Made by a program: the position numbers and the translations under genes. Source: Anaerobiospirillum succiniciproducens DSM 6400 (lineage in GTDB: Bacteria > Pseudomonadota > Gammaproteobacteria > Enterobacterales > Succinivibrionaceae). Taken from it: 64,000 bases of DNA. Location of the stretch: assembly GCF_000482845.1 (NCBI RefSeq), contig NZ_AXWV01000019.1:1-64000 (forward strand), written 5' to 3'. Positions within the stretch are counted from its first letter, which is position 1. Each line of letters starts with the position of its first letter. The notes beneath the pieces are model-generated. The model worked only from the letters and a program-made list of their open reading frames with translations. It was not told the DNA's origin and searched no databases. Shown here piece by piece: positions 39,603 through 48,747 of the stretch.

Positions 39603-40883
39603 ATGAAGACTATGTCACCACATTTAATCAATAAAGCCGCAACAGGAAAGAGAATTCTTATTCTTGGGGCCTCACTTGAGAATGCTCCATATATACAATA
39701 CATGCTAGAACAAGGCTTTAATGTTGTTTGTGCTGACCGCTGCCCTGCTGACTTTAAAGGGCAATTTGATGCATATGGCTCTGCCTTTACGCTCTATGCG
39801 GTGGACTTCTCCAATGACGAGCTCATCGATGAGATCATTACTAAAGAGCATATTACTCATACCCTAGCTCTTCCCATTGGTCGTGCCTTAATTTGTCTTG
39901 GTCGTATCAATGACAAATTTGGCTTTATTGGCCCTTCATACAAAGCGATAGATACTTTAACTAACAAACTATCCTTTCATCGCTTTTGTGAGCTTAATGA
40001 GCTTAGCCATGCTCAATACCTAATCGTACAAGATAACTCAGAGCATGGTTTGCTTGAAGATGCTCATCTGATAGAAGCGCAAGCGCAATACCCCTTTATT
40101 ATTAAGCCAGCGTTCGGCTCAGGCTCAAGTGGTGTTTGTATCATCAACAACCGTCAAGAGCTGCTTTCTTACAAAGTGCCTGAACGCTTTGTAAATAGCC
40201 CTTTATTAGTTGAGCAAATCATTCAAGGAAGTGAGTACTCTTGTAATGTTTTTGTGGATAGCTATAGCAAGCCACACTGTATTGGCATGTTTAAAAAAGG
40301 ACTCTCTAAACCTCCTTACAGACAAGAGGCATGCTACTTTAGCGATGATTACACTGATGCTTTTGATACTGTGTATGAAAGCATGGCCAAAATTTGTAAG
40401 AGCCTAGACTTAAGACAATGCTTTATCAATGCAGATGTCATTATCGACCATAACGCACAGCCATATATTGTAGATATTTCTCCACGCATTGGAGGCAACA
40501 GCCTACTTAGACTTCTAAGTTTCAATGGCAATCACCCTCTTAGATTTTTTACTGACTGCGTCCTTGGTGATAAGGATGTATTAGTGCAGGAACAAAAGTG
40601 CTCGGTAATGCGCTTTTTTGACTTCCAGAATTCTTTTACTTATGAGGGCGTAACCTCTCTCAAGACAGGTAAAAAATCGGCTCTAGACGGCTCAATTGAC
40701 TGCTGTTTTAGCCCAGCTGACAAAGCTGACATCATCAGCCTGGTTAATAACCTGCATATTGGCGATCTGCTTGGCCCCATGACGAATGGAAGAGACGTTG
40801 CTAGAGGCCATATCTTTGTTCAAAAAGAAGACACAGCTTCAGCCTTTGCTATGACTTCTCAATACCTTGAGGCTTTGACTTAG
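39603..40883 (+). CDS. ATP-grasp ligase, copy 1
   Basis: A 426-residue cytoplasmic enzyme of the ATP-grasp superfamily, which joins a carboxylate to an amine or similar nucleophile through an acyl-phosphate. Features are: an N-terminal pre-ATP-grasp domain (RILILGASLENAPYIQYML; LALPIGRALICLGRIND), the ATP-binding core with YPFIIKPAFGSGSSGV at about 180, SEYSCNVFVD, and the metal-binding end VDISPRIGGNSL near 295-305. A C-terminal domain with GDLLGPMTNGRDV resembles the lid/substrate region of PurK- and BacD-like enzymes. The substrate is unknown. No Shine-Dalgarno precedes the ATG at 39603 (alternatives: TTG 39588, ATG 39612). A close paralogue follows. Confidence 0.85.
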   Translation: MKTMSPHLINKAATGKRILILGASLENAPYIQYMLEQGFNVVCADRCPADFKGQFDAYGSAFTLYAVDFSNDELIDEIITKEHITHTLALPIGRALICLGRINDKFGFIGPSYKAIDTLTNKLSFHRFCELNELSHAQYLIVQDNSEHGLLEDAHLIEAQAQYPFIIKPAFGSGSSGVCIINNRQELLSYKVPERFVNSPLLVEQIIQGSEYSCNVFVDSYSKPHCIGMFKKGLSKPPYRQEACYFSDDYTDAFDTVYESMAKICKSLDLRQCFINADVIIDHNAQPYIVDISPRIGGNSLLRLLSFNGNHPLRFFTDCVLGDKDVLVQEQKCSVMRFFDFQNSFTYEGVTSLKTGKKSALDGSIDCCFSPADKADIISLVNNLHIGDLLGPMTNGRDVARGHIFVQKEDTASAFAMTSQYLEALT

Positions 40884-41440
40884 CGCCCCATTGCCTCAAT
40901 AGCCATCTGCTCTTTTAGATAAGCCTGCTTAGCGCAAAACCATCTAAGCTGTGGTTTTAGATAAGCCTGCTTAGCGCAACACCATCTAAGCTGTGGTTTT
41001 AGATAAGCTTGCTAAGCGCAACACCATCTAAGCTATGGTGCATCCGTTACGCTATGACTGCTGTTGCAAAAACAATAAATCGTGTAATGATCTTTGTTGG
41101 ATGTGCCGTACATAAAAAGGACTTAAGGCGAGCCTTGTGCTATTATTATAAGAATCACAAATATCAAACATAAGACGTATGCACTAACGAGCTAGTTTTA
41201 GATAACAGCTAAAGACTATGCATTTTTTTGCGAGCAACATAGACTCTAGCAACGACTCTAGCGACTAAGGACTTAGTACTTTTACTGAATAGTAATGAGT
41301 AGCTAAGTTCATCTGCATTAAAAGATTAAACTTCGGTGTTTATCCAATGGCACAGCAAGGTTAGATGCATTGAGCATCTGTAAAACTCTTGGCTTTAACT
41401 ATTGTCACGATTAGGCTGTCACTTGCCAATTTAGCTTATT
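40884..41440. other. Spacer between the two ATP-grasp genes
   Basis: 556 bp holding the 42-bp repeats; no gene. The length suggests the second ATP-grasp gene may have its own promoter. Confidence 0.5.
40913..41038. repeat. 42-bp tandem repeat, 3 copies, between the ATP-grasp genes
   Basis: Units start TTTTAGATAAGC at 40913, 40955 and 40997 with one to four differences. Each unit holds complementary TTAGAT...ATCTAA arms, so the three can fold as hairpins. They lie 30 bp after the first ATP-grasp stop. Confidence 0.93.
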
Positions 41441-42712
41441 ATGATTTCCTCTACTCAAATACATACCACGGCTAAAAAGAAGGTACTCATCTTAGGAGCT
41501 TCTCTTGAGAATGAGCCTTTTATCAGATATCTGCTTGAGTCTGGATTTGAGCTAGTATGTGTAGATAAAAATCCAGCTCCTTTGGATAAGACTTTGGCGC
41601 AATTTCATGATGCCTTAAAGATCTATGCCCAAGACTTTTCCGACGATGACACGCTCGATGCAATCATTGCCAAAGAAAAGGTTGACTATACCCTAGCCCT
41701 GCCAATTGGTCGCGCATTAGTATGCCTTGGCCGCATCAATGACAAGTTTGCATATGCTGGCCCATCTTTTTACGCCATTGACACTCTTACCGATAAGCAA
41801 AAGTTTCATCTCTTTTGTGAAGAACATGGCCTCAATCACTGCCATCATATGCAGCTTGCCATAGACAGTGACACCTCTCTTACTCAAGAGTTAGAGCATA
41901 TTGAAGAAAGCTTTAACTATCCATTTATTATCAAGCCAACCTTTGGCTCAGGATCTAGTGGCGTTGAGATCATTTCTAGTAGAAAAGATCTGCTTGAGTA
42001 TCAAATGCCAGCTCGTTTTGACAGCGGCTTAGTACTAATCGAAGAGTTAATTAAAGGCACTGAATACTCATGCAGTTTCGTGGTTGATAATGAAGGCATG
42101 CCTCATTGCATGGGCATATTTTCAAAGTACATCTCAAAACCGCCATACAGACAGGAGTCTGTATACTTTAGTGACGACTTTTCTGATGAGCTGTCATTGA
42201 TAGTCCCATCTATAACTACCATCTGTAATGAACTTAAACTAAAGTCTTGCTTTATCAGCTCTGATGTAATCGTTACTAAAGACAAAGAGTCGTTCATTAT
42301 TGATATTTCACCAAGATTAGGTGGTAATAGTATCTCTACACTGCTCTCTAACAATAACAATCATCCCCTGCGTTTTTTCCAAGAATGCATTATTTATGGC
42401 CACAAACCTGTCATCAACAAGCAAAGATGCGCTGTACTAGCCTTTTTTGACTTTGACAAAGAGTCTAGTTATAAGGGGGTAACAGACGTTCTGACAGGTA
42501 AGAAAAACACAGATGATTATGGCATTGCCTCATGCTTTAACAAAGACGAGAAAGCTCATATTATTGAGCTTATTAACGACTTGCATATAGGCGATGAAAT
42601 CGGTCCAATGAAAAACGGTGCGGATGTTTACCGTGGCCACATAGTCATTGAGCATGACTCAATAGACCATGCATATCAGCTTGCTGATAAGTATCTTGCA
42701 GCTTTGCAATAG
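41441..42712 (+). CDS. ATP-grasp ligase, copy 2
   Basis: A 423-residue paralogue of the preceding ATP-grasp enzyme, colinear over its whole length. Shared blocks include VLILGASLEN, TLALPIGRAL, LGRINDKF, YPFIIKPTFGSGSSGV, SKPPYRQES, DISPRLGGNS, NNHPLRFF and IGPMKNGADVYRGHI. Putative ATP- and metal-binding residues are kept, so both copies are probably active and may act on related but different substrates. The ATG at 41441 has no Shine-Dalgarno, like the other three genes of this cluster. It is 137 bp from the first methyltransferase-like gene. The reaction is unknown; a carboxylate-amine ligase is an inference from the fold. Confidence 0.85.
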   Translation: MISSTQIHTTAKKKVLILGASLENEPFIRYLLESGFELVCVDKNPAPLDKTLAQFHDALKIYAQDFSDDDTLDAIIAKEKVDYTLALPIGRALVCLGRINDKFAYAGPSFYAIDTLTDKQKFHLFCEEHGLNHCHHMQLAIDSDTSLTQELEHIEESFNYPFIIKPTFGSGSSGVEIISSRKDLLEYQMPARFDSGLVLIEELIKGTEYSCSFVVDNEGMPHCMGIFSKYISKPPYRQESVYFSDDFSDELSLIVPSITTICNELKLKSCFISSDVIVTKDKESFIIDISPRLGGNSISTLLSNNNNHPLRFFQECIIYGHKPVINKQRCAVLAFFDFDKESSYKGVTDVLTGKKNTDDYGIASCFNKDEKAHIIELINDLHIGDEIGPMKNGADVYRGHIVIEHDSIDHAYQLADKYLAALQ

Positions 42713-42849
42713 ACCATGCATCAATGCATAGCTATGTACTGATGACTAGCCTTAGGCATTGCAATAGCCCTTGGGCTAGCCTCATATACATGAGCTGAAA
42801 ACTAACTTATATTGTTAATTATTTACTAAAGATTATTGTGAGCTTACAT

Positions 42850-44154
42850 ATGTCTAACATTATTAGCTACGAACAGTTCGACTGTTGCCCTGTATGCGGA
42901 TCAAAGCATTACACCATAGGCTCTGAACACAAAGAAATGCTACAAATGTTGCCAATGAAAGCTCAAGACATTGCGCAACAAGATATCGTAAAGTTTACCC
43001 CTGCCTTATGTGAGAACTGCGGTCTGTCATTTAATCTTGAAGGCCTTAGCAATCATTCTCGTGGCATTATCTATAAGAACTATCAGTTCTTGAAACCTAG
43101 TACTGGTGTCGGCGCTGCAAATTACGTAACTTTCATCAATGAGGTTCGTAAACACCTTAAATCTAAAGATGATGCTGTAATTGAAATTGGTGGCTATGAT
43201 GGCTATCTCTTAAGAGAGCTGAGTAAAGATGGTTACCACGATCTAACCTTAATTGATCCTTCTGTACAAACAGATGATGACGATACAGCTTTACAAAAGA
43301 TTGTCTCTATTAATGGCTTTTTCCCATCTGATGATCCTGTCTATAAGTCACGTCATGCTAATAAAGAGGTGCAAGGATCATGTATAGAGCACAATGCTCT
43401 GCGTCGCTACAAAGTAGTTGCTGCTAAAGACGTGCTGCAAATGATTGATGATCCTTTAGGCTTCATCAAGGGCATGAATGACATTATGGAGCTTGGCGGT
43501 ATTGCCGTTCTAACTTCTGTACCACTGCATACCATGCACTCGTTGCAATGCGTGCACTTAGGCATTAACGCTTACACCTATATTGCACAGCAATGCGGCT
43601 TTACCCTTATAGATACTTATAAGCGCCCTGAAAATGGCTATGTAGTTTATGTATTGCGCAAGGATGTTGATCTCATTGAGGATGCAGACAAGGCTAAAGA
43701 GTTTGCCAAGATTCCTCAACGCTCTGCTGATGATTTTCAAAAAGAACAACAACTACAGCGCGAGCTTATCAAGACCAACGGCCAATTTGGACAGAAGGCT
43801 GCAGCATACCTTAAGTCGGTGGTCAAACCATATGTTGAACAAGGTCAAGAGATTGTTATTTACGGTACAGGCTTCTACTCGTTTTGTATTCTAGATACGC
43901 TCAATTTAGATATGAGCAAAACTAAGCTTACCTTAGTAAACTCATCACAAGAGCAGGACGGATTCCTATTCATGTTGCCAAGCAGAGAGACTATTGCAGT
44001 CCATTATGCAAAACGTGAACTATCTAACCGCCATATACCTCTGCTTATCTTAGGCATTATGTCACCACTGTTCAAAGCCGAGATTGAAAGCTTCTTAAAA
44101 GAGATTAACTGCAGCTGTGACCAAATCATTTATCTGCCAGACCATGATGCCTAA
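42850..44154 (+). CDS. Zinc-finger class C-methyltransferase-like protein, copy 1
   Basis: A 434-residue protein with the three-part layout of NDP-sugar C-methyltransferases. At residues 10-55 there is a putative zinc-binding domain (CPVCGS ... CENCG). A class I SAM-binding domain at about 100-260 has VIEIGGYDGYLLREL as motif I. A C-terminal Rossmann-like domain at about 320-434 has IVIYGTGFYSFCILDTL. In known members this fold methylates NDP-keto sugars during deoxysugar synthesis; the substrate here is not known. The ATG at 42850 is preferred to the GTG at 42838; neither has a ribosome site. Follows the ATP-grasp pair and precedes its own paralogue. Confidence 0.82.
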   Translation: MSNIISYEQFDCCPVCGSKHYTIGSEHKEMLQMLPMKAQDIAQQDIVKFTPALCENCGLSFNLEGLSNHSRGIIYKNYQFLKPSTGVGAANYVTFINEVRKHLKSKDDAVIEIGGYDGYLLRELSKDGYHDLTLIDPSVQTDDDDTALQKIVSINGFFPSDDPVYKSRHANKEVQGSCIEHNALRRYKVVAAKDVLQMIDDPLGFIKGMNDIMELGGIAVLTSVPLHTMHSLQCVHLGINAYTYIAQQCGFTLIDTYKRPENGYVVYVLRKDVDLIEDADKAKEFAKIPQRSADDFQKEQQLQRELIKTNGQFGQKAAAYLKSVVKPYVEQGQEIVIYGTGFYSFCILDTLNLDMSKTKLTLVNSSQEQDGFLFMLPSRETIAVHYAKRELSNRHIPLLILGIMSPLFKAEIESFLKEINCSCDQIIYLPDHDA

Positions 44155-44364
44155 AGGAAATATTAGGCACTTAACATAGCAATATGTATAAGTAATGCCT
44201 CATGCGCTTAGTCGCTACGCAAGCGTCACAATAGCTTTGTGATTTATCAAGGCTTACAGACCACTTCGGCTGTAGCCACAATACATCAATATTTATACAG
44301 CCACACAAGAGTATTCAGTGCTGAATGCCTATATGCTTAGTGGCTGATAGTTGGCCATATAACA

Positions 44365-45675
44365 ATGCGCTCTGCTTTTTCATCTGCTGAAAGTCCATCG
44401 ATTATTCAATACGAGCATCTCAACAGCTGCCCTCTGTGCGGTTCACATAACTATACAAAAGGATCCCTACATCGTGAGATCCTGCAACCAGCAGCATTGC
44501 CTGCTAATTTAATGCATTTACAAGGCAATGTCTCTTTCGTATCTGCCTTATGTGAAGATTGCGGTGCCTCTTTTAATCTTGAGGGGCTTAGTGATGAAAC
44601 TAGAATTACTCTAAGCAAGCACTCTTATGCCTTTTTAAAGCCAAGCCAAGGTGTAGGCGTATCTAACTATAATGATTATCTAGATATAATCATGCAGTAC
44701 CTCCCGCATAAAAACCAGCGTTTTGCCGAGATTGGTGGTTATGACGGCTATACTCCAGCTATTTTATCTAAGCATGGCTATACAGATTTAAGCTTGATTG
44801 AGCCATCTCCTCAAATCGACAAGAGCTTAGTTGAACAAGGCAAGGTAAAGCTCTATAAAGGATTTTTCCCTGAGGCAGATCCAGTGTGGTCATACCATGA
44901 GCTTGAATACTCTGAGCGTAAGGAGCATCTTTATGATGTTATAGCCGCACGTGATGTCTTTCAGATGCTCGGCGATCCTTTGCAGATGCTTAAATGGATT
45001 AATATTTGCCTTAAAACCAATGGCTTTGCTATTTGCTCATCAGGCGATATTGACGTAATGCATCCGCAACAAAAGCTACACTTAGGTCTTAATGCATATC
45101 GTACCATGGCTCGCGCTGCAGGTTTTACTATTGTAAAGACAATAAAACCACACAGATACTCCACCGTATTTTATGTAATGCGTAAAGAAGTAGACTTAGT
45201 ATCTGATGGTCAAGCTGCAAAAGACTTTTGCGCTGCTGCTCCATGCTCAAAAGAAGATTTTGAAAAAGAGCAATTAAAACAGCGTGAGATTGTTCAACGT
45301 ACTAGACAAACTGATGCAGAGGCCTTAAAGAGATTAAATGATGCGGTAACTAAGCACCATAATCTTGGCCATGAAATTATTTTATACGGCACTGGCTATA
45401 CCTGCTCAGAGCTGATGGGCAACTTGCAAATTCCACTATCTGAACTAAATTTGACTATAGTCAATTCAGATAAGAATGAAGATGGCTACCTATACTTACG
45501 ACCAGATGATCAGACAAATATAGTCCACTATGCTGGAAGCTATCTAAAAGACAAAAATATCCCGCTTATTATTCTTGCCGTGCGTAGTAAGCCCTTTAAA
45601 CAAGAGATTGAGCAACTGCTTAAAAGCATTAACTGTCAATGTGACGAACTGTTATTTATCTACGATAACGACTAA
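44365..45675 (+). CDS. Zinc-finger class C-methyltransferase-like protein, copy 2
   Basis: A 436-residue paralogue of the preceding protein with the same three parts: N-terminal CPLCGS ... CEDCG zinc site; SAM-binding domain with AEIGGYDGYTPAILS; and C-terminal domain with EIILYGTGYTCSELM. The shared segment SFNLEGLS, the LKPS run and the conserved central block (aspartate-valine-x-QMLGDPL here, DVLQMIDDPL in copy 1) show colinearity. 210 bp separates it from copy 1. No Shine-Dalgarno before the ATG. The cluster ends here, facing purC with a shared bidirectional terminator. Confidence 0.82.
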   Translation: MRSAFSSAESPSIIQYEHLNSCPLCGSHNYTKGSLHREILQPAALPANLMHLQGNVSFVSALCEDCGASFNLEGLSDETRITLSKHSYAFLKPSQGVGVSNYNDYLDIIMQYLPHKNQRFAEIGGYDGYTPAILSKHGYTDLSLIEPSPQIDKSLVEQGKVKLYKGFFPEADPVWSYHELEYSERKEHLYDVIAARDVFQMLGDPLQMLKWINICLKTNGFAICSSGDIDVMHPQQKLHLGLNAYRTMARAAGFTIVKTIKPHRYSTVFYVMRKEVDLVSDGQAAKDFCAAAPCSKEDFEKEQLKQREIVQRTRQTDAEALKRLNDAVTKHHNLGHEIILYGTGYTCSELMGNLQIPLSELNLTIVNSDKNEDGYLYLRPDDQTNIVHYAGSYLKDKNIPLIILAVRSKPFKQEIEQLLKSINCQCDELLFIYDND

Positions 45676-45691
45676 AGGCTGCACATCAGCA

Positions 45692-45763
45692 AAAGTAGCG
45701 CTGCTACTGTTAAACAAAGTAGCGCAGCTACTGTTAAGCAAAGTAGCACAGCTACTATTAATT
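45692..45763. repeat. Three tandem 24-bp mini-hairpins
   Basis: AAAGTAGCGC(T/A)GCTACTGTTAA units at 45692, 45716 and 45740. Each holds the perfect palindrome AGTAGC-N3-GCTACT. They lie 17 bp after the second methyltransferase stop and may protect the 3' end of the mRNA. Confidence 0.92.
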
Positions 45764-45794
45764 GTCTTGTTCATGACCTGACAGTTAACAAACA

Positions 45795-45834
45795 AAAAAC
45801 CCACTAAAGTGATTACTCTCTTTAGTGGGTTTTT
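45795..45834. terminator. Bidirectional terminator between methyltransferase copy 2 and purC
   Basis: AAAAACCCACTAAAG/CTTTAGTGGGTTTTT, a perfect 15-bp arm pair with a 10-base loop, giving a T-run for both converging transcripts. Confidence 0.95.
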
Positions 45835-45910
45835 AGTGCACTGCATAAATTGCTATGAGCACTAGCTCATGATGCACAGTGCTTTGAAGCACTGCTAGCA
45901 GCTTTATAGA

Positions 45911-46621
45911 TTAGAGTGGGCAGCCGATACGACGTGCAACTTCCTCGTAACCTTCGATAACGTCACCTAAGCCCTGACGGAAACGATCCTTGTCAAGCTT
46001 CTTACGGGTTTCCTTATCCCATAAACGGCAGCCGTCTGGAGAGAACTCATCACCTAAGATGATCTTGCCTTCGTACAGACCGAACTCTAACTTGTAATCA
46101 ACTAAGATTAAGCCAGCCTTGTCAAAGAGATCCTTTAAGGTCTCGTTGATCTTGAAGGATAAACGCTTCATCTCATCGATCTGCTCCTGGGTACCCCAGC
46201 CAAAGGAAATGATGTGAGACTCATTTACCATTGGATCGTGCAGCTCGTCGTTCTTGTAGAAGAACTCGAAGGTAGGTGGGTTGAGGTCACGACCCTCTTC
46301 GATGCCAAGGCGCTTGCAAACAGAACCAGCAGCTACGTTACGAACAACGCACTCAACTGGGAGCATCTGCAGCTTCTTAACTAAGCACTCGGTGTCGGAG
46401 AGTAACTCCTCAACGTGTACAGGAATACCTGCCTCTTCAAGCTTCTTCATGATGAAGAAATTAAAGCGGTTGTTAGTACGGCCCTTGCGGTCTAACTGCT
46501 TAATAATCTTGCCATCAAAAGCGGAGGTATCATCGCGGAACAGCATGATGTAGTGATTTGGATCTTCAGTCTCGTATACAGACTTTGCCTTGCCGCGATA
46601 GAGTTCCTGTTTCTTTTCCAT
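45911..46621 (-). CDS. purC: SAICAR synthetase PurC
   Basis: Phosphoribosylaminoimidazole-succinocarboxamide synthase: ligates aspartate to CAIR with ATP in purine biosynthesis. The 236-residue product (E. coli 237) shows [19 protein letters not shown] at the start, [50 protein letters not shown] and [15 protein letters not shown] start at the ATG at 46621; a TTG at 46636 is in frame. It follows bamC on the same strand, preserving the gammaproteobacterial dapA-bamC-purC order (dapA itself is not present here). Confidence 0.97.
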   Translation of the reverse strand: MEKKQELYRGKAKSVYETEDPNHYIMLFRDDTSAFDGKIIKQLDRKGRTNNRFNFFIMKKLEEAGIPVHVEELLSDTECLVKKLQMLPVECVVRNVAAGSVCKRLGIEEGRDLNPPTFEFFYKNDELHDPMVNESHIISFGWGTQEQIDEMKRLSFKINETLKDLFDKAGLILVDYKLEFGLYEGKIILGDEFSPDGCRLWDKETRKKLDKDRFRQGLGDVIEGYEEVARRIGCPL

Positions 46622-46670
46622 TTTGAGTAATCCCAAAAAAGTAGTATGTTATCCACTAAACCTATGGTCT

Positions 46671-46723
46671 AGCGGCTTTAGGAAGCTAATGCTCCCTCTC
46701 TGTTCCTACTGCAAAAAGCCGCT
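46671..46723 (-). other. Stem in the purC leader or bamC 3' end
   Basis: AGCGGCTTT (46671-46679) and AAAGCCGCT (46715-46723) form a perfect 9-bp stem with a 35-base loop, 50 bp upstream of purC. It could be the bamC terminator (a T-run is missing) or a leader structure. Confidence 0.45.
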
Positions 46724-46917
46724 TATCATATTAAAGATTTGCAAAATTTGCAGAGGCCTTACTTTCCCACATGCTGCGGGTAGGGTTATCAATTTCACCA
46801 TGTACTGATAACCAAGGTAGTTTCCCACCTATTGCCATGAGAAATAACAAGAAGTTTTGTTAGCTCATCAAGGCTCAAACAACGTGCCCGATCAGATATC
46901 TATCAGGCTTGTTGATT

Positions 46918-48096
46918 TTAATCCTCGTCAGCGAATTTGGCAAGATAATTAGCACCTTCGCTCTTGTATGCAGCAAACTCTTTGACTATGGCTGCAGAGA
47001 AGCCATTGTATAAGGTTGCAACCTGAACACCGCTTAAAGGCTTATCATCCTCATCGTAGAAGGTCAGCACAGAGTGGTTGCCTGCAACTGCAATTCGTAC
47101 GATGTATTTGTTGGACTCAAGGCCAAATGGACGAATACCTTGTGAGGTATAGAAATCAGCATCTTCCTCTTCTAAAGTGAATGTGATGGAAGAACGAGAT
47201 ACTGAGTACTCATTAATCTCCATGCCATACTGTGAGAGTACGCCACGCATTACATTCCAAACTGCCTCGTATGGGGCATTAACAATGATAGCGTCCTGAT
47301 TGTTGTTATCACGGCCTAAAACAGGCTCAATATAGTCAGGAATAGCCTGGAAAGTACGCTGCTGCAGAGCTAAGGCACTGATAAGCTCGTTAGCAAAACC
47401 AGTGGTAAAGCTGCGCTTCTGACGTGAATTTAAAATGGCGCTGCTGCCTTTAGCATCAGAAACAGAGTTAACTAAGGTAATTAACAGACCAACTGTACCT
47501 TGGTTTGATGAAACCACGCGTACGGTGTAGATCTGGTTAAACTTAGCATTGTCATCATCAATGCTCTCGTTGTATACCTGACCATAATCGTTGTAGGTCT
47601 TGCTAGCAGTAGCAAGCAACATCTGATCTGCACGTACTTCAGCTACTGGAATCTTTAAGTAATCTAAAGCTGCACCTAAGTACTGCCATGCGTCGTTAGT
47701 TGTTCTTACATTCATGTTGCCATAAGGTAAGAACCAAACTAAGGCGGCATTATCCTGATTACGGATATCAACACCTAACTCATTTACGCGGGATACTACA
47801 GGTGGACGAACATCCATGACCTCGCCAACCATATAGCGGCTCTCTGGAGTTGCAGCAACATTGGCAATATCTAATGACTTGTCGGTATATGGAGTAGATA
47901 AGGCAGCAGGAACCTTCATAGGATCCTCAGCCTCTACAGCATGGGCATGCTCATAGTAACCTGTAGGAGTTCTCAGCGAGTTATCGGTTGAGACATACTC
48001 CCAAGTTTCGTCAATGGCTCCGCAAGCAGACAGTAAAGTGGCAGTGCCGCCAACAGTAAATGCCATGGCGATGGTCTTAATCTTGGTACCGAACAA
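46918..48096 (-). CDS. bamC: Outer membrane assembly lipoprotein BamC
   Basis: BamC (NlpB) is a lipoprotein of the BAM complex that inserts beta-barrel proteins into the outer membrane. The 392-residue product has a lipoprotein signal with lipobox LLSAC (Cys25). The conserved early segment MVGEVMDVRPPVV follows, then two helix-grip domains (NAALVWFLPYG... and DAIIVNAPYEAVWNVMRG...). The start is TTG at 48096 with GGAG 8 bases before it; an internal ATG would leave a weak signal peptide. The position upstream of purC supports the call. Confidence 0.9.
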   Translation of the reverse strand: MFGTKIKTIAMAFTVGGTATLLSACGAIDETWEYVSTDNSLRTPTGYYEHAHAVEAEDPMKVPAALSTPYTDKSLDIANVAATPESRYMVGEVMDVRPPVVSRVNELGVDIRNQDNAALVWFLPYGNMNVRTTNDAWQYLGAALDYLKIPVAEVRADQMLLATASKTYNDYGQVYNESIDDDNAKFNQIYTVRVVSSNQGTVGLLITLVNSVSDAKGSSAILNSRQKRSFTTGFANELISALALQQRTFQAIPDYIEPVLGRDNNNQDAIIVNAPYEAVWNVMRGVLSQYGMEINEYSVSRSSITFTLEEEDADFYTSQGIRPFGLESNKYIVRIAVAGNHSVLTFYDEDDKPLSGVQVATLYNGFSAAIVKEFAAYKSEGANYLAKFADED

Positions 48097-48747
48097 TCTT
48101 AATTCTCCAAAACCTAAACTAGGTCAACGGGGATGGATTTAACTTATTCTCAGCTAGTGCCGAGATAGCTAGACATTGTCTACTAGAAGTATAGTTTCTA
48201 GCTAAAACATCCTAATACTTTAGCTCACTAAATGAGCCCTGTCTTAGTAAATAGGATGAAGTGTAAGCTATAGCAATCACGTATTTTAATGCATTCTTAA
48301 CTAATGCGCTATCAACGACCAAAAATTTATCTAACGAAAGAGCTTTAGCTACCTACATTTACACCTCTCAAACAAAACTATCCAAGCCTAGCCCACAAAA
48401 TATCCCACTGCATAGCATCAAAAGGCCCATCTAAGGGGAGTGTCCAGCTCCATTCTTTCATTATTAGACTCTTGTGCGTCTTGGACTAACTGGCACTTTA
48501 ACAATGGCCCTTTAAGTAATTGGCTCTTTGCGTAAATAGCGCGAGTGTAAATGGCCTTTTGGGCAAAGTGCATCTTTACAAATGCACCCACTTTGCAAAA
48601 GCAAGTGTTCACATTATCGCTTTTAAATCTTATTGGCATGTACCAATGCAAAAGGGCTGCTAAACGCCTTGAAAGGTATTTAGCAGCCCTTTTAATGTAC
48701 TTAAGCTTTGGCAGCAATAGTAATGCTGCTAGCTTTAGTAGATCTTA
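48097..48747. other. Spacer upstream of bamC with terminator
   Basis: 650 bp; no gene supported. Contains the terminator of the glnS downstream gene and near-repeats built on TAAATGGCCTTT and CTTTGCAAAA. Confidence 0.5.
48650..48693 (-). terminator. Terminator of the glnS-hypothetical operon
   Basis: AAAAGGGCTGCTAAA/TTTAGCAGCCCTTTT perfect 15-bp arms with a 14-base loop. The stem has T-runs on both sides, 55 bp past the hypothetical gene. Confidence 0.93.

Noticed and set aside
46738-46756. TGCAAA-A-TTTGCA near purC as a PurR operator
   Set aside because: Does not match the PurR centre (CG) and the arms have an odd spacer; chance in AT-rich DNA is likely.
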